A DNA stretch of 64,000 bases, taken from an uncultured Pseudomonas sp. Its GTDB lineage: Bacteria > Pseudomonadota > Gammaproteobacteria > Pseudomonadales > Pseudomonadaceae. A program made the translations under genes and the position numbers. The number at the start of each line of letters is the position of its first letter. Within the stretch, counting starts at the first letter, position 1. The DNA lies in the NCBI RefSeq assembly GCF_913777995.1, contig NZ_CAJYVE010000041.1:49712-113711 (forward strand). Direction: 5' to 3'. Below are positions 17,977-26,372 of the stretch, piece after piece. Under the pieces are notes generated by a model. That model was given only the letters and a program-made list of their open reading frames with translations, was not told the origin of the DNA and made no database searches.

Positions 17977-18042
17977 ATTCGCGGGAATCTTGCCCCTGCC
18001 CTGCTGCCCAAAGCCAGGTCCAAGCCTTTACGGAGAACGATC

Positions 18043-18201
18043 ATGAGCAAGCAGCAGCAACCCCGGCAGGACCAGTCGCAGCGCGACGACCTCGAGCACA
18101 AGCCGGACCAGGCCGGCAAGGTCGGCGAGCGCAACAAGGACCTCAACCGCCAGGGCGAGCAGCCGCGTCCCGGCACCCGCCCGGACGGCGGCCAGCGCTG
18201 A
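18043..18201 (+). CDS. 52-residue hydrophilic protein
   Basis: ATG 18043 follows ACGGAGAACGATC, a good ribosome site, and the frame ends at TGA 18199. The peptide is almost devoid of hydrophobic residues and rich in Gln, Arg, Asp, Lys and Gly. It starts MSKQQQPRQDQSQRDD and ends PGTRPDGGQR, so it is predicted disordered. Its style resembles small stress-associated or unannotated pseudomonad proteins. I do not recognise a family. It lies 66 bases after the CAP gene and ends 11 bases before the convergent LysR stop. Confidence 0.6.
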   Translation: MSKQQQPRQDQSQRDDLEHKPDQAGKVGERNKDLNRQGEQPRPGTRPDGGQR

Positions 18202-18212
18202 GTTCGTTACGA

Positions 18213-19130
18213 TCAGCGGCGCGGCCCGACCGACGCCGCCGACTGCAGCACGTCGCGGAAGTAATGACGCAGGGCCTGCATCGCCGGGCTGGGCTCACGC
18301 TCGCGGTGCCAGGCCAGCCCGACACTCATCGGCGGCACGCCGTCGCTGACGGTCATGGTTTCGATGCGCTTGCCCTCCAGTGACCAGGGGCGGTGCACCA
18401 GGTCAGAGAGAATGGCCACGCCACTGCCGTTGGCGACCATGCTGCGCACCGCCTCCACCGAACTGGTACGCACCCGCACGTTGGGCTGTTGCCCGGCCTG
18501 GTTCCAGTAGCGCATGGCCGTTTGCGCGGCCTCATCGACCGTCAGCAGGATGTAGGGTTCTGCAGCAATATCGGCCAGGCTGACCGCCGGGCGCTCATAC
18601 AAGCGGTGATGGGCCGGCAGCCACAGGCGACGCTCGGAGTTGAACAGCGTTTCGGAGACGATATCCGGGTGGGTCAGGTTGGCGGTCAGCACCACGGCCA
18701 TGTCGAAGTGCCCCTCCAGTAAGCCGCGCTCGATGGCTTCGCGCTCCTGCTCGAAGACATGGATATCGATCTGCGGGTGCCATTGCGCCAGGCGCTGCAG
18801 ATGATGCGGCAGAAAGTAACCGATCACCGTGTAGCTGGCCGCCAGGCGCAGGGTCCCGGCGGCCCGTGCCGCCGGCAACGGACTGTTGAGTGCGTCGTCG
18901 ACACTGCGCAGGATCACGTAGGCGCGGTTGAGAAAATGCCGACCGGCGTCGGTCAGGCTCATGCCTTGTGCCGAGCGCTGGAACAACTGCACGCCGAGCA
19001 GGCCCTCCAGCTCCTTGATCGCCGTAGTCACCGCCGACTGCGAAATATTCAAATGCAGGGCAGCCTGGGAAATCTGGCCTATTTCTGCCGTGGCCACGAA
19101 GTAGCGCACCTGGCGCAAGGTCAGTGACAT
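18213..19130 (-). CDS. LysR-family regulator divergent from pxpA
   Basis: This 305-residue LysR protein has an N-terminal HTH (MSLTLRQVRYFVATAEIGQI, then LNISQSAVTTAIKELEGLLGVQLF) and a substrate-binding-protein-like effector domain. It is divergent from pxpABC across 115 bp. It is the natural candidate to control 5-oxoproline use, although no ligand can be inferred from sequence. Confidence 0.87.
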   Translation of the reverse strand: MSLTLRQVRYFVATAEIGQISQAALHLNISQSAVTTAIKELEGLLGVQLFQRSAQGMSLTDAGRHFLNRAYVILRSVDDALNSPLPAARAAGTLRLAASYTVIGYFLPHHLQRLAQWHPQIDIHVFEQEREAIERGLLEGHFDMAVVLTANLTHPDIVSETLFNSERRLWLPAHHRLYERPAVSLADIAAEPYILLTVDEAAQTAMRYWNQAGQQPNVRVRTSSVEAVRSMVANGSGVAILSDLVHRPWSLEGKRIETMTVSDGVPPMSVGLAWHREREPSPAMQALRHYFRDVLQSAASVGPRR

Positions 19131-19167
19131 GGCACCACCCCTTCTGTTTTTTAGATGACAACCCCTC

Positions 19168-19179
19168 GATTAATAAATC
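19168..19179. promoter_or_regulatory. candidate LysR half-site dyad
   Basis: GATT-AATA-AATC lies in the AT-rich centre of the LysR/pxpA divergent gap. It is short; the position and symmetry are suggestive only. Confidence 0.3.
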
Positions 19180-19245
19180 TTCCCAAGGGGGTAACGCGGA
19201 ATCTAACGTGCTGGGCGTGCACTCACAAGCAGCAGGAGCAGGCTC

Positions 19246-20004
19246 ATGAAGGCAGTGGATTTCAATTCGGACATGGGCGAAAGCTTCGGCCCCTGGACCA
19301 TCGGCGATGGCGTCGATCATGAGCTGATGGCGCTGATCAGCTCGGCAAACATCGCCACCGGGTTCCATGCGGGAGACCCCGGCACCATGCGCCGCACCGT
19401 GGAACGGGCCAAGGCCCTGGGCGTCGGCATCGGTGCCCACCCTGGTTTCCGCGACCTGGTCGGCTTCGGCCGCCGGCACATCAACGCACCGGCCCAGGAG
19501 CTGGTCGACGACATCATCTATCAGCTTGGGGCCCTGCGCGAAATGGCGCGTGTGCAGGGTGTCGAGCTGCAGCACATCAAACCCCATGGCGCGCTGTTCA
19601 TGCACCTGGCCCGCGACGAAGAGGCGGCGCGCCTGCTGGTGCAGACCCTGCGCCAGCTGGCCCCGCAATTGCTGCTGTACTGCCTGCCCGACTCAGTGAT
19701 CTGCCACGTTGCCGAGGAACTCGGCCAGCCGGTGGTGCGCGAGTTCTATGCCGACCGCGAATACGACCTCAGCGGTTCCATCGTCTTCACCCGCAACGTG
19801 CGTGCCTATGACCCATCGGTGGTCGCCGCGCGGGTACTGCGGGCCTGCCAGGAAGGCCTGGTGCGTACCGTCGAAGGCGACGACCTGGCGGTGACCTTCG
19901 ACTCGATCTGCCTGCACAGCGATACACCGGGGGCCCTGGACCTTGCCGAGGCGATCCGCCAGATCCTCGACGACGCCGGCATCCAGGTGCGCACGCCGCA
20001 CTGA
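19246..20004 (+). CDS. pxpA: PxpA, 5-oxoprolinase subunit A (LamB/YcsF family)
   Basis: The 252-residue protein shows the family start [14 protein letters not shown], then [34 protein letters not shown] and HIKPHGALF. PxpA with PxpB and PxpC hydrolyses 5-oxoproline to glutamate at the cost of ATP in the cytoplasm. CAGGAG precedes the ATG with proper spacing. It starts the operon and is followed by a 150-bp gap before pxpB. Confidence 0.92.
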   Translation: MKAVDFNSDMGESFGPWTIGDGVDHELMALISSANIATGFHAGDPGTMRRTVERAKALGVGIGAHPGFRDLVGFGRRHINAPAQELVDDIIYQLGALREMARVQGVELQHIKPHGALFMHLARDEEAARLLVQTLRQLAPQLLLYCLPDSVICHVAEELGQPVVREFYADREYDLSGSIVFTRNVRAYDPSVVAARVLRACQEGLVRTVEGDDLAVTFDSICLHSDTPGALDLAEAIRQILDDAGIQVRTPH

Positions 20005-20089
20005 AACCGGCCGGCACCCGGCACACTCGATGCCGGGACCGAATGCAGTCCTTGCCTGCCTTTACATCCGCCTTCGAAGAGGAACAGAG

Positions 20090-20158
20090 ATGGCCGCCTC
20101 CCCCATCATCACCGCCTCGTACGGCGCCCCTGGACGCCACAAGGACCCACGCCCATGA
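20090..20158 (+). CDS. candidate 22-codon ORF coupled to pxpB
   Basis: A strong AGAGG lies seven bases before ATG 20090. The frame encodes MAASPIITASYGAPGRHKDP plus RP and ends at TGA 20156-20158, overlapping the pxpB ATG (ATGA). It could be a leader peptide that couples translation into pxpB. No homology can be claimed. Confidence 0.35.
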   Translation: MAASPIITASYGAPGRHKDPRP

Positions 20159-21033
20159 GCACGCACCAACCGATCCGCTACAGCTTCGGTGCCGACGAGC
20201 ATCTGTTCGCCGAAGTCAGCGAAAGCATGTCGCTGCAAGCCTTCTTCAAGGGCATGGCGATCACCCGCGCCGTGGAGCGCCTGGAACTCGACGGCGTGCT
20301 GGACGTGTGCCTGGCCAACGCCTCGTTCCAGATCCGTTTCGACCCCGACCGCATCGCCCCGCAGGCGCTGCTCGACGCCGTGAAAGGCGCCGAGGCCGGC
20401 GCCGTGGCGCAGCGTACCCTGCAGACGCGAATCATCGAGATTCCGGTGCTCTACAACGACCCCTGGACCCACGAGACGCTGATGCGCTTTCGCGACCGTC
20501 ACCAGGACCCGGACTCCACCGACCTGGAGTACGCCGCCCGTATCAACGGCCTGGCCGACGTACAGGCCTTCATCGACGCGCACAGCGGCGCGCCGTGGTT
20601 CGTGTCGATGGTCGGCTTCGTGGCAGGGCTGCCGTTCATGTTCCAGATGGTCGAACGCGAACGCCAGCTGCAAGTGCCCAAGTACCTGCGCCCGCGTACC
20701 GACACGCCCAGGCAGACCCTGGGCCATGGTGGCTGCTTCGGCTGCATTTATTCGGTGCGCGGCGCTGGCGGCTACCAGATGTTCGGCGTAACCCCGGCGC
20801 CCATCTACGACCCCGAACAGAAGCTCGCCTACCTCAAGGAGCACATGGTGTTCTTCCGCCCCGGCGACATCGTGCAGTTCAAGCCCATCGACCGTGCGGC
20901 CTACGATCAGGCGCTGGCCGAGGTCGAGGCGGGACGCTTCGACCTGCGCATCCGTCCGGTGGAATTCTCCCTGGACGCCTTCCTGGCCGACCCGGCCGGC
21001 TACCCGACCTCGTTGCTGGAGCAACAGCCATGA
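20155..21033 (+). CDS. pxpB: PxpB, 5-oxoprolinase subunit B (KipI family)
   Basis: The 292-residue protein contains the KipI/allophanate hydrolase subunit 1 fold. Toward the C-terminus GAGGYQMFGVTPAPIYDP corresponds to the family YSVASPGGW-type motif, with AYLKEHMVFFRPGDIVQFKP following. It is longer than common PxpB (about 220-240), mainly within the N-terminal half. It functions with PxpC in phosphorylation and ring opening of 5-oxoproline. It overlaps pxpC by four bases (ATGA). Confidence 0.85.
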   Translation: MSTHQPIRYSFGADEHLFAEVSESMSLQAFFKGMAITRAVERLELDGVLDVCLANASFQIRFDPDRIAPQALLDAVKGAEAGAVAQRTLQTRIIEIPVLYNDPWTHETLMRFRDRHQDPDSTDLEYAARINGLADVQAFIDAHSGAPWFVSMVGFVAGLPFMFQMVERERQLQVPKYLRPRTDTPRQTLGHGGCFGCIYSVRGAGGYQMFGVTPAPIYDPEQKLAYLKEHMVFFRPGDIVQFKPIDRAAYDQALAEVEAGRFDLRIRPVEFSLDAFLADPAGYPTSLLEQQP

Positions 21034-22001
21034 TCAAGGTACTCAAACCCGGCCTGGCCACCTCGGTGCAGGACCTGGGCCGCGAAGGCTACTACCACCT
21101 GGGCATTCCGCCCTCTGGTGCACTCGACCAGTACGCCCTGCGTGCCGCCAACCAACTGGTCGGCAACCCGGCCAACTGCGCCGCCCTGGAGTGCACCCTG
21201 CTCGGCCCGGAGCTGCAGTTCGAGCGCGACGCGCTGGTTGCGGTGTGCGGCGCGCAGATGACCCCGCGGCTCGACGGTCAGGACATGCACCCGGACACCG
21301 CATTCGCGGTCAAGGCCGGCCAGGTGTTGAGCTTCGATTTCCCGCGTGCCGGCGCCCGCGCCTATCTGGCCGTGGCCGGCGGCATTGCTGTACCGCCGAT
21401 GCTCGGCAGCCGCTCGACCTATACCCTCGGTTCGCTGGGTGGCTTCGAGGGCCGGCGCCTGGCCGCTGGCGACCGCCTGCCGCTGGGTGAAGACCCTGGC
21501 CGGGGCCGGGCGGGCAACAGCCTGCCCATGGCCTTGCGCCAGAGCCTGGGTGGCGAAGTGACCCTGCGCGTGGTACCGGGGCTTTACTACCACCGCCTGA
21601 CGCCCGAGGCAGCGCGCGACTTCTTTGCCGACCCCTGGACCGTGGGTTCCGAGGCCGACCGCATCGGCTATCGCTTCAAGGGCGCCAACGCGCTGGGCTT
21701 CGAGCCGCGCGAGCAACCGTTCGGCGCCGGTTCCGATCCGTCGAACATCGTCGACAGCTGCTACCCCATCGGCTCGATCCAGGTACCGGCCGGACTGGAA
21801 CCGATCATCCTGCACCGCGACGCGGTGTCCGGTGGCGGCTACGCGATGATCGGCACGGTGATCAGCGCCGACCTCGACCTGGTCGGGCAGATGCAGCCCA
21901 ACCAGCAGGCGCGCTTCGTCAAGGTGACCCTGGAGCAGGCGCTGGAGGCGCGGCGCTCCCGCCACAAACGCATCGCCTGCCTGGAAAGGCTGTTCGGCTG
22001 A
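21030..22001 (+). CDS. pxpC: PxpC, 5-oxoprolinase subunit C (KipA family)
   Basis: Starting at ATG 21030 the protein is 323 residues, normal for the biotin-dependent carboxyltransferase/KipA-like family. The start MIKVLKPGLATSVQDLGREG and PPSGALDQYALRAANQLVGN are diagnostic. GGIAVPPMLGSRSTYTLGSL and a later GYAMIGTVISADLDLVGQ are also typical. A longer in-frame extension through pxpB exists but is only a shadow. It forms the PxpBC partner complex. Confidence 0.9.
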   Translation: MIKVLKPGLATSVQDLGREGYYHLGIPPSGALDQYALRAANQLVGNPANCAALECTLLGPELQFERDALVAVCGAQMTPRLDGQDMHPDTAFAVKAGQVLSFDFPRAGARAYLAVAGGIAVPPMLGSRSTYTLGSLGGFEGRRLAAGDRLPLGEDPGRGRAGNSLPMALRQSLGGEVTLRVVPGLYYHRLTPEAARDFFADPWTVGSEADRIGYRFKGANALGFEPREQPFGAGSDPSNIVDSCYPIGSIQVPAGLEPIILHRDAVSGGGYAMIGTVISADLDLVGQMQPNQQARFVKVTLEQALEARRSRHKRIACLERLFG

Positions 22002-22010
22002 GCCATGTGG

Positions 22011-22105
22011 CCGGTGGGAACGGCTTTAGCCGCGAAAGCGCCAAGAAACTCAGTGCATCTGTTGTGAACAGGCGGTCGCTTCGCGGCTGAAGCCGCCCAC
22101 CCGGT
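22011..22105. repeat. inverted pair of REP sequences
   Basis: GTGGGAACGGCTTTAGCCGC (from 22014) and an inverse copy ending GCGGCTGAAGCCGCCCAC (22083-22100) face each other across about 35 bp. Each can fold on itself and the two can pair. This is the common pseudomonad BIME-type arrangement between pxpC and a convergent LysR gene, mobilised in trans by RAYT transposases. No RAYT gene is in the window. Confidence 0.8.
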
Positions 22106-22124
22106 CTAACTGACCTGTATTGCC

Positions 22125-23057
22125 CTATAACAACCCTTGAGCCGCGCAGATCTTCACGATCTGCTCGCGCAACCAGCCGTTGGCCTCGTCATGATCGGCC
22201 CGCTCGCTCCAGATCATGTCCATGCTGAAGCCATGCAGGGCGGTCGGCAGTTCGCAGCTGCCGAGCCAGGTTTCCTGGCCCAGCAAGGCCAACACCCGGC
22301 GCGGCAGGGCCAGCACCTGGTCAGTGCCTTGCAGCAGTTGCAGTGCCGCGCGATAGCTGTTGGTGCGGGCGACGATCTGCCGCTCCAGGCCGTGCTGGCG
22401 CAGCCAGCCATCGATCATGTTGCTGTCCGAGGTCCATGGCGTAGGGTAGACATGCTGCCGTGCGGCGTAGGCCTGGATGTCCATGTGCGACTGCGCCGGC
22501 AGGCTGCAGCGGTCCATCACGCAGACCAGGTCGTCTTCCATCAGCACCTGGCTGCACAGCCCGCTCATCAGCCGATGAAAGCCGGGGCCGAAGCACATCG
22601 CCAGGTCGAAGCGGCCGTCGAGCAAGGCCTCGCCGGGCAGTTCGCGATCGAGTTTGTGGACATTCACAGTCACTGCCAGCCCGGCATCGCGGAACGCGCG
22701 CATCAGGTGCGGCAGCACCAGCAGCTCGAAGTACTCGGGCGCACAGAGGTTGAAGGTCTGCGCCGCTTCCCGGGGGTCGAAGCACGGCAGGTCGTGGCAC
22801 AGGTTGACCTGATGCAGGATCTGCTGCACATGGCCGTGCATCGCCTGCGCCTTGCGCGTCGGCAGCATGCCGCTGCGCGTGCTGATGAACAGTTCGTCGC
22901 CGAACTGGCTGCGCAGTTTCTTCAGGCAATAGCTGACCGTGGACTGGCTGACGTGCAGGGCTTCGGAGACCAGGGTGAGGTTGCGCTGCTCGTGAATCGA
23001 CAGGAAGACCATGAGGTCCTGCATGTCCAGTTTGCGCAGGATGTTGCTGTGCAGCAT
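22125..23057 (-). CDS. LysR-family transcriptional regulator
   Basis: Starting at MLHSNILRKLDMQDLMVFLS gives 310 residues, typical for LysR. Longer starts extend into the upstream transporter. The HTH is at about 10-70 (LTLVSEALHVSQSTVSYCLK, then FISTRSGMLPTRKA), a NodD-like form. The effector domain follows, beginning near LCAPEYFELLVLPHL. It lies 80 bp downstream of, and on the same strand as, an MFS transporter gene, so co-transcription is possible. The ligand is unknown. Confidence 0.85.
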   Translation of the reverse strand: MLHSNILRKLDMQDLMVFLSIHEQRNLTLVSEALHVSQSTVSYCLKKLRSQFGDELFISTRSGMLPTRKAQAMHGHVQQILHQVNLCHDLPCFDPREAAQTFNLCAPEYFELLVLPHLMRAFRDAGLAVTVNVHKLDRELPGEALLDGRFDLAMCFGPGFHRLMSGLCSQVLMEDDLVCVMDRCSLPAQSHMDIQAYAARQHVYPTPWTSDSNMIDGWLRQHGLERQIVARTNSYRAALQLLQGTDQVLALPRRVLALLGQETWLGSCELPTALHGFSMDMIWSERADHDEANGWLREQIVKICAAQGLL

Positions 23058-23137
23058 GGTCGAGTCTCGGCGGTCCTGACCGCCAGGCAGCCAGGCCCGG
23101 AACGGCCTGGCGCAGGCACGATACCACCAAAGCCGGC

Positions 23138-24370
23138 TCAGGCAGTGCGACCGGTATCCACGGCCGGGCCAGTCGAGCGCGCTTGCATGTGCCGGGCATA
23201 GCCGTGCGGGTCGAAGCGCACGACCATCAGCAGCATCGCGGCAACCAGCAACCCCAGCCCCAGCCAGGCGGCGCTGAAGTTGCCCAACTGGTCGCGCAGC
23301 AGCCCGGCCAGCAGCGGCGACAGGCTGGCGATCAGATAGCCGATGCCCTGCACGAAGGCGGTCAGCGCACCGGCCTGCACACCATCGTCCAGGTGGTCCA
23401 TCGACACGATCAGGCTCATCGGGAACAGCCCACCGATGCCCAGGCCGAGCAGACTGGCCCACACCAGGCTATAGGCCAGCGGCGCGAAGATCAGCCCGGC
23501 GAAACCACAGAGGATCAGGCCCAGCAGCGCCGCCAACACCCAGCGCCGGTCACGGCTGCGGTTGGCCAGGGCCGGGGTCACCAGGCCGGACACCACCTCC
23601 ATCAGCGTCAGGTAGCCGAGCAGCAGCCCGGCCTGCTGGCCACTCCAGCCCAGCTCCACGTAATAGGGGGCCAGCCAGGCCAGCACGCAGGTATAGGCCG
23701 CCGTGCCCAGGCCGAAGAAGATCCCCAGCAGCCAGGCGCGCGGCAGCCGCACGAAGGACGGCCGCGGGCCAGCCGGCCCCGCCTGGGCAGCGTTCTGCAC
23801 CCTGGCGCGCTGGCCGGCCCAGAGCAGCAGCGCGAAGACCGCCAGACCACTCCACACCGCCAGCCCCGCACGCCAGTCGCCGCTCAGGCCCTGTACGGTG
23901 GGCGCCAGGGACGCGGCCAGCGCCGCGCCGCCCATGATTGCCGTGACATACAGGCCCATGCACAGCGCAACGTTGGCGCGAAAGCGGGTCTTGATCAGCA
24001 CCGGCATCAGGGCCTGGATCATGGCGATCCCCAGCCCCGCCGCCACCGCCGTGACGATCAGTGCAGCGGTCGAATCGGCGAACAGCCGCGCCAACGTCGC
24101 CAGGCCGATCACCCACAGCGACAGGCTGATGCTGCGGTACAGGCCCAACCATGCGGCCAGGCGCAGGCCGAAAAACATCGCCAGGCCCATGGCCATGACC
24201 GGCAGCATGGTCAACAGCGACGCCTGAGCGAAATCCAGCGCTACCTCTTCACGGATGGCCCCCAGCAACGGTCCCACCGCCGCCATCGACGGCCGCAGGT
24301 TCAGGGCCACGGCCACTACACAGGCCAGCAGCCACACACCCTGGGCCCGGCTCATGCGCATGTCGTGCAT
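23138..24370 (-). CDS. MFS transporter, CynX/NimT type
   Basis: The 410-residue protein has twelve predicted membrane helices. The opening VVAVALNLRPSMAAVGPLLG is characteristic of the cyanate/nitroimidazole (CynX/NimT) MFS branch. GIAMIQALMPVLIKTRFR after helix 4 fits the same group. Substrate specificity in this group is poorly defined. It is upstream of the LysR gene on the same strand. Starts at 24370 or four codons in (MRMSRAQG) are both possible. Confidence 0.82.
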   Translation of the reverse strand: MHDMRMSRAQGVWLLACVVAVALNLRPSMAAVGPLLGAIREEVALDFAQASLLTMLPVMAMGLAMFFGLRLAAWLGLYRSISLSLWVIGLATLARLFADSTAALIVTAVAAGLGIAMIQALMPVLIKTRFRANVALCMGLYVTAIMGGAALAASLAPTVQGLSGDWRAGLAVWSGLAVFALLLWAGQRARVQNAAQAGPAGPRPSFVRLPRAWLLGIFFGLGTAAYTCVLAWLAPYYVELGWSGQQAGLLLGYLTLMEVVSGLVTPALANRSRDRRWVLAALLGLILCGFAGLIFAPLAYSLVWASLLGLGIGGLFPMSLIVSMDHLDDGVQAGALTAFVQGIGYLIASLSPLLAGLLRDQLGNFSAAWLGLGLLVAAMLLMVVRFDPHGYARHMQARSTGPAVDTGRTA

Positions 24371-24464
24371 AACAGATCTCCTCTTGAATCCAGGAGCCCA
24401 TTAGGCCGAACGCCGCGTCGGGCGGGCAAACCAGAAAACGGGGCGGGCTATCGAGAAATTAGGA

Positions 24465-25556
24465 TCAGGCGCTCTGCCGCCGGGCACTGCAGCGGCACTG
24501 GGGCCTGGCCTCTGCCGTAGGGCTCGGCTGCGCCTGGTCGACTGCCTGCCACCAGGTCTCGCCTCGGCACGGGTAGTCCAGGTAGAACGGCTGGCCCATT
24601 ACCGGCGTGGTGACCTTGACGTTTTGCTCCCAGGCCAGGGCCAGGATGCGCTCGAAGGGTTCGTACCAGGGGTGCATCGACAGATCGAAGGTGCCGTTGT
24701 GGATCGGCAGCAGCCAGCGTCCGCGCAGATCCTGATGCGCCTGCAGGGTCTGCTCCGGCTGCATGTGCACCATCGGCCACTCCACGTTGTAGGCCCCGGT
24801 TTCCATCAGCGTCAGGTCGAATGGCCCGAGGCGTTCGCCGATCAGGCGGAAGCCGTCGAAATAACCGCTGTCGCCGCTGAAGAAGATCCGCTGCTCACCG
24901 TCGAGAATGCTCCAGGAACACCACAGGCTGCGGTTGCCGTCCCACAGCGTACGGCCAGAGAAGTGCTGCGAAGGCGTGGCGACGAACTCGATGCCCGCCA
25001 CTTCGGTGGACTGCCACCAGTCCAGCTGGCGGACCTTGTGCGCCGGTACGCCCCATTCCACCAGGGTGTCACCCACGCCCAGAGGCGCGAGGAAATGCGC
25101 GGTCTTGTCCTGCAGAGCGCGGATGCTCATGCGGTCAAGATGGTCGTAATGGTTGTGCGAGAGGATCACCGCTTCCAGCGGTGGCAGCTCGGCCAGGCTG
25201 ATCGGTGGCTGGTGAAAACGCTCCGGGCCGGCCCACTGCACCGGCGAGGCGCGCTCGGCGAACACCGGGTCGGTCAGCCAGAAGCGGTTGCGCAGCTTGA
25301 GCAATACCGTGGAGTGGCCGAGGCGATACACGGTATTGTCCGGGGCGGCCAGCAGTTGCTGGCGAGACAGCGGCTGCACCGGAATTCGCCCGGCGGGCCG
25401 AGTGCCGGACGGCTTGTTGAACACCTGATCCCAGAACACCCGCAAGGTCCGGGCCAGACTCAGCGGCTGCATCGGTGCGTGATTGCGGTAGCGGCCATTC
25501 TCGCGAGGCAAGACGGGCAAGGTTGAGGCAGGCGGGTTGTGGTCGATCCTGGCCAT
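24465..25556 (-). CDS. metallo-beta-lactamase-fold hydrolase (NAPE-PLD/RomA-like)
   Basis: This 363-residue cytoplasmic protein has the metal motif HNHYDHLD (about 133-140) and the later FSGDSGY and LPIHNGTFD stretches. These match the NAPE-PLD/UlaG-like branch that binds two metals. A degenerate MGHSTVLL-like strand (LGHSTVLLKLRNRFWLTDPV) precedes it. The likely substrate is a phosphodiester or lactone, but nothing specific can be read. It is divergent from the TetR regulator, which probably controls it. Confidence 0.82.
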   Translation of the reverse strand: MARIDHNPPASTLPVLPRENGRYRNHAPMQPLSLARTLRVFWDQVFNKPSGTRPAGRIPVQPLSRQQLLAAPDNTVYRLGHSTVLLKLRNRFWLTDPVFAERASPVQWAGPERFHQPPISLAELPPLEAVILSHNHYDHLDRMSIRALQDKTAHFLAPLGVGDTLVEWGVPAHKVRQLDWWQSTEVAGIEFVATPSQHFSGRTLWDGNRSLWCSWSILDGEQRIFFSGDSGYFDGFRLIGERLGPFDLTLMETGAYNVEWPMVHMQPEQTLQAHQDLRGRWLLPIHNGTFDLSMHPWYEPFERILALAWEQNVKVTTPVMGQPFYLDYPCRGETWWQAVDQAQPSPTAEARPQCRCSARRQSA

Positions 25557-25631
25557 GGTGCGCTGACTCCTGGAAGCAGAGGGAGAAGTCTGGCGTGCAA
25601 GGTTTGTCAGTCGAGAACTGCGAACATGACA

Positions 25632-25698
25632 ATTACACTACACGGTGTAGTTTTAAGCTTGCAGGAATACTCGAGACAAGTAAACTGCCGAGTGTAAT
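25632..25698. promoter_or_regulatory. operator-like dyads between hydrolase and TetR genes
   Basis: CTACAC-G-GTGTAG is a perfect palindrome at 25638-25650. ATTACACT (25632-25639) is the reverse complement of AGTGTAAT (25691-25698), about 50 bases away. Together they mark likely TetR-family operator sites in the AT-rich divergent promoter. Confidence 0.55.
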
Positions 25699-25730
25699 TT
25701 TCTCTAAACGCACGTTTGAAGCGGAACCCT

Positions 25731-26357
25731 ATGACCACCCCCATGCGCCTGACCGACCATAAACGCGAAGCCATCGTCCTGGCGGCCATCGCCGAGTTTC
25801 GCGACCGCGGGTTCGAAGTCACCAGCATGGACCGCATCGCGGCACGCGCGGAAGTCTCCAAGCGTACCGTGTACAACCATTTCCCCAGCAAGGAGGAGCT
25901 GTTCGCCGAGATCCTGCGCCGCCTGTGGAGCTGCGCCGCCCCTGCCCCGGACGCCGCCTACCACAGTGATCGCGGCCTGCGTGAACAACTGCGCGAACTG
26001 CTGCTGGGCAAGATGGCGACTCTCAACGACCCGCACTTCCTCGACCTGGCGCGGGTCGCCTTCGGCGCCACCATCCATTCGCCAGACCGTGCGCAGACCT
26101 GGGTCAACCGCCTCAACGAACGCGAAGAAGCCTTCACCGTGTGGATTCGCGCCGCCCAGCAGGACGGCCGCCTCAAGCCGCTGGACCCGGAATTCGCCGC
26201 CACACAGATCCACGCCCTGCTCAAATCCTTCGCCTTCTGGCCGCAGGTGACCCTCAATGCCGAGCTGCTGAGCGCCGAAAAGCAGCACCAGGTGGTGGAG
26301 TCGGCGCTGGACCTGTTCCTGGGCTGGTACGAAGTGCCGGGCGCCCAAGCGCACTGA
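25731..26357 (+). CDS. TetR-family transcriptional regulator
   Basis: Starting at ATG 25731 (MTTPMRLTDHKREA) gives 208 residues. The HTH occupies about 12-55 (IVLAAIAEFRDRGFEVTSMD, then AEVSKRTVYNHFPSKEELF), the classical TetR/AcrR signature. The C-terminal helical domain shows TetR_C_AefR-like length. A TTG start five codons upstream is also open. It is divergent from the metallo-hydrolase and probably represses both genes through the dyads between them. The inducer is unknown. Confidence 0.87.
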   Translation: MTTPMRLTDHKREAIVLAAIAEFRDRGFEVTSMDRIAARAEVSKRTVYNHFPSKEELFAEILRRLWSCAAPAPDAAYHSDRGLREQLRELLLGKMATLNDPHFLDLARVAFGATIHSPDRAQTWVNRLNEREEAFTVWIRAAQQDGRLKPLDPEFAATQIHALLKSFAFWPQVTLNAELLSAEKQHQVVESALDLFLGWYEVPGAQAH

Positions 26358-26372
26358 AGCCTGGCGGCAAGG

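Noticed and set aside
20043-21029. Long N-terminal extension of PxpC through pxpB
   Set aside because: Arg/Pro-rich shadow of pxpB; the ATGA overlap and family start MIKVLKPG fix the real start.
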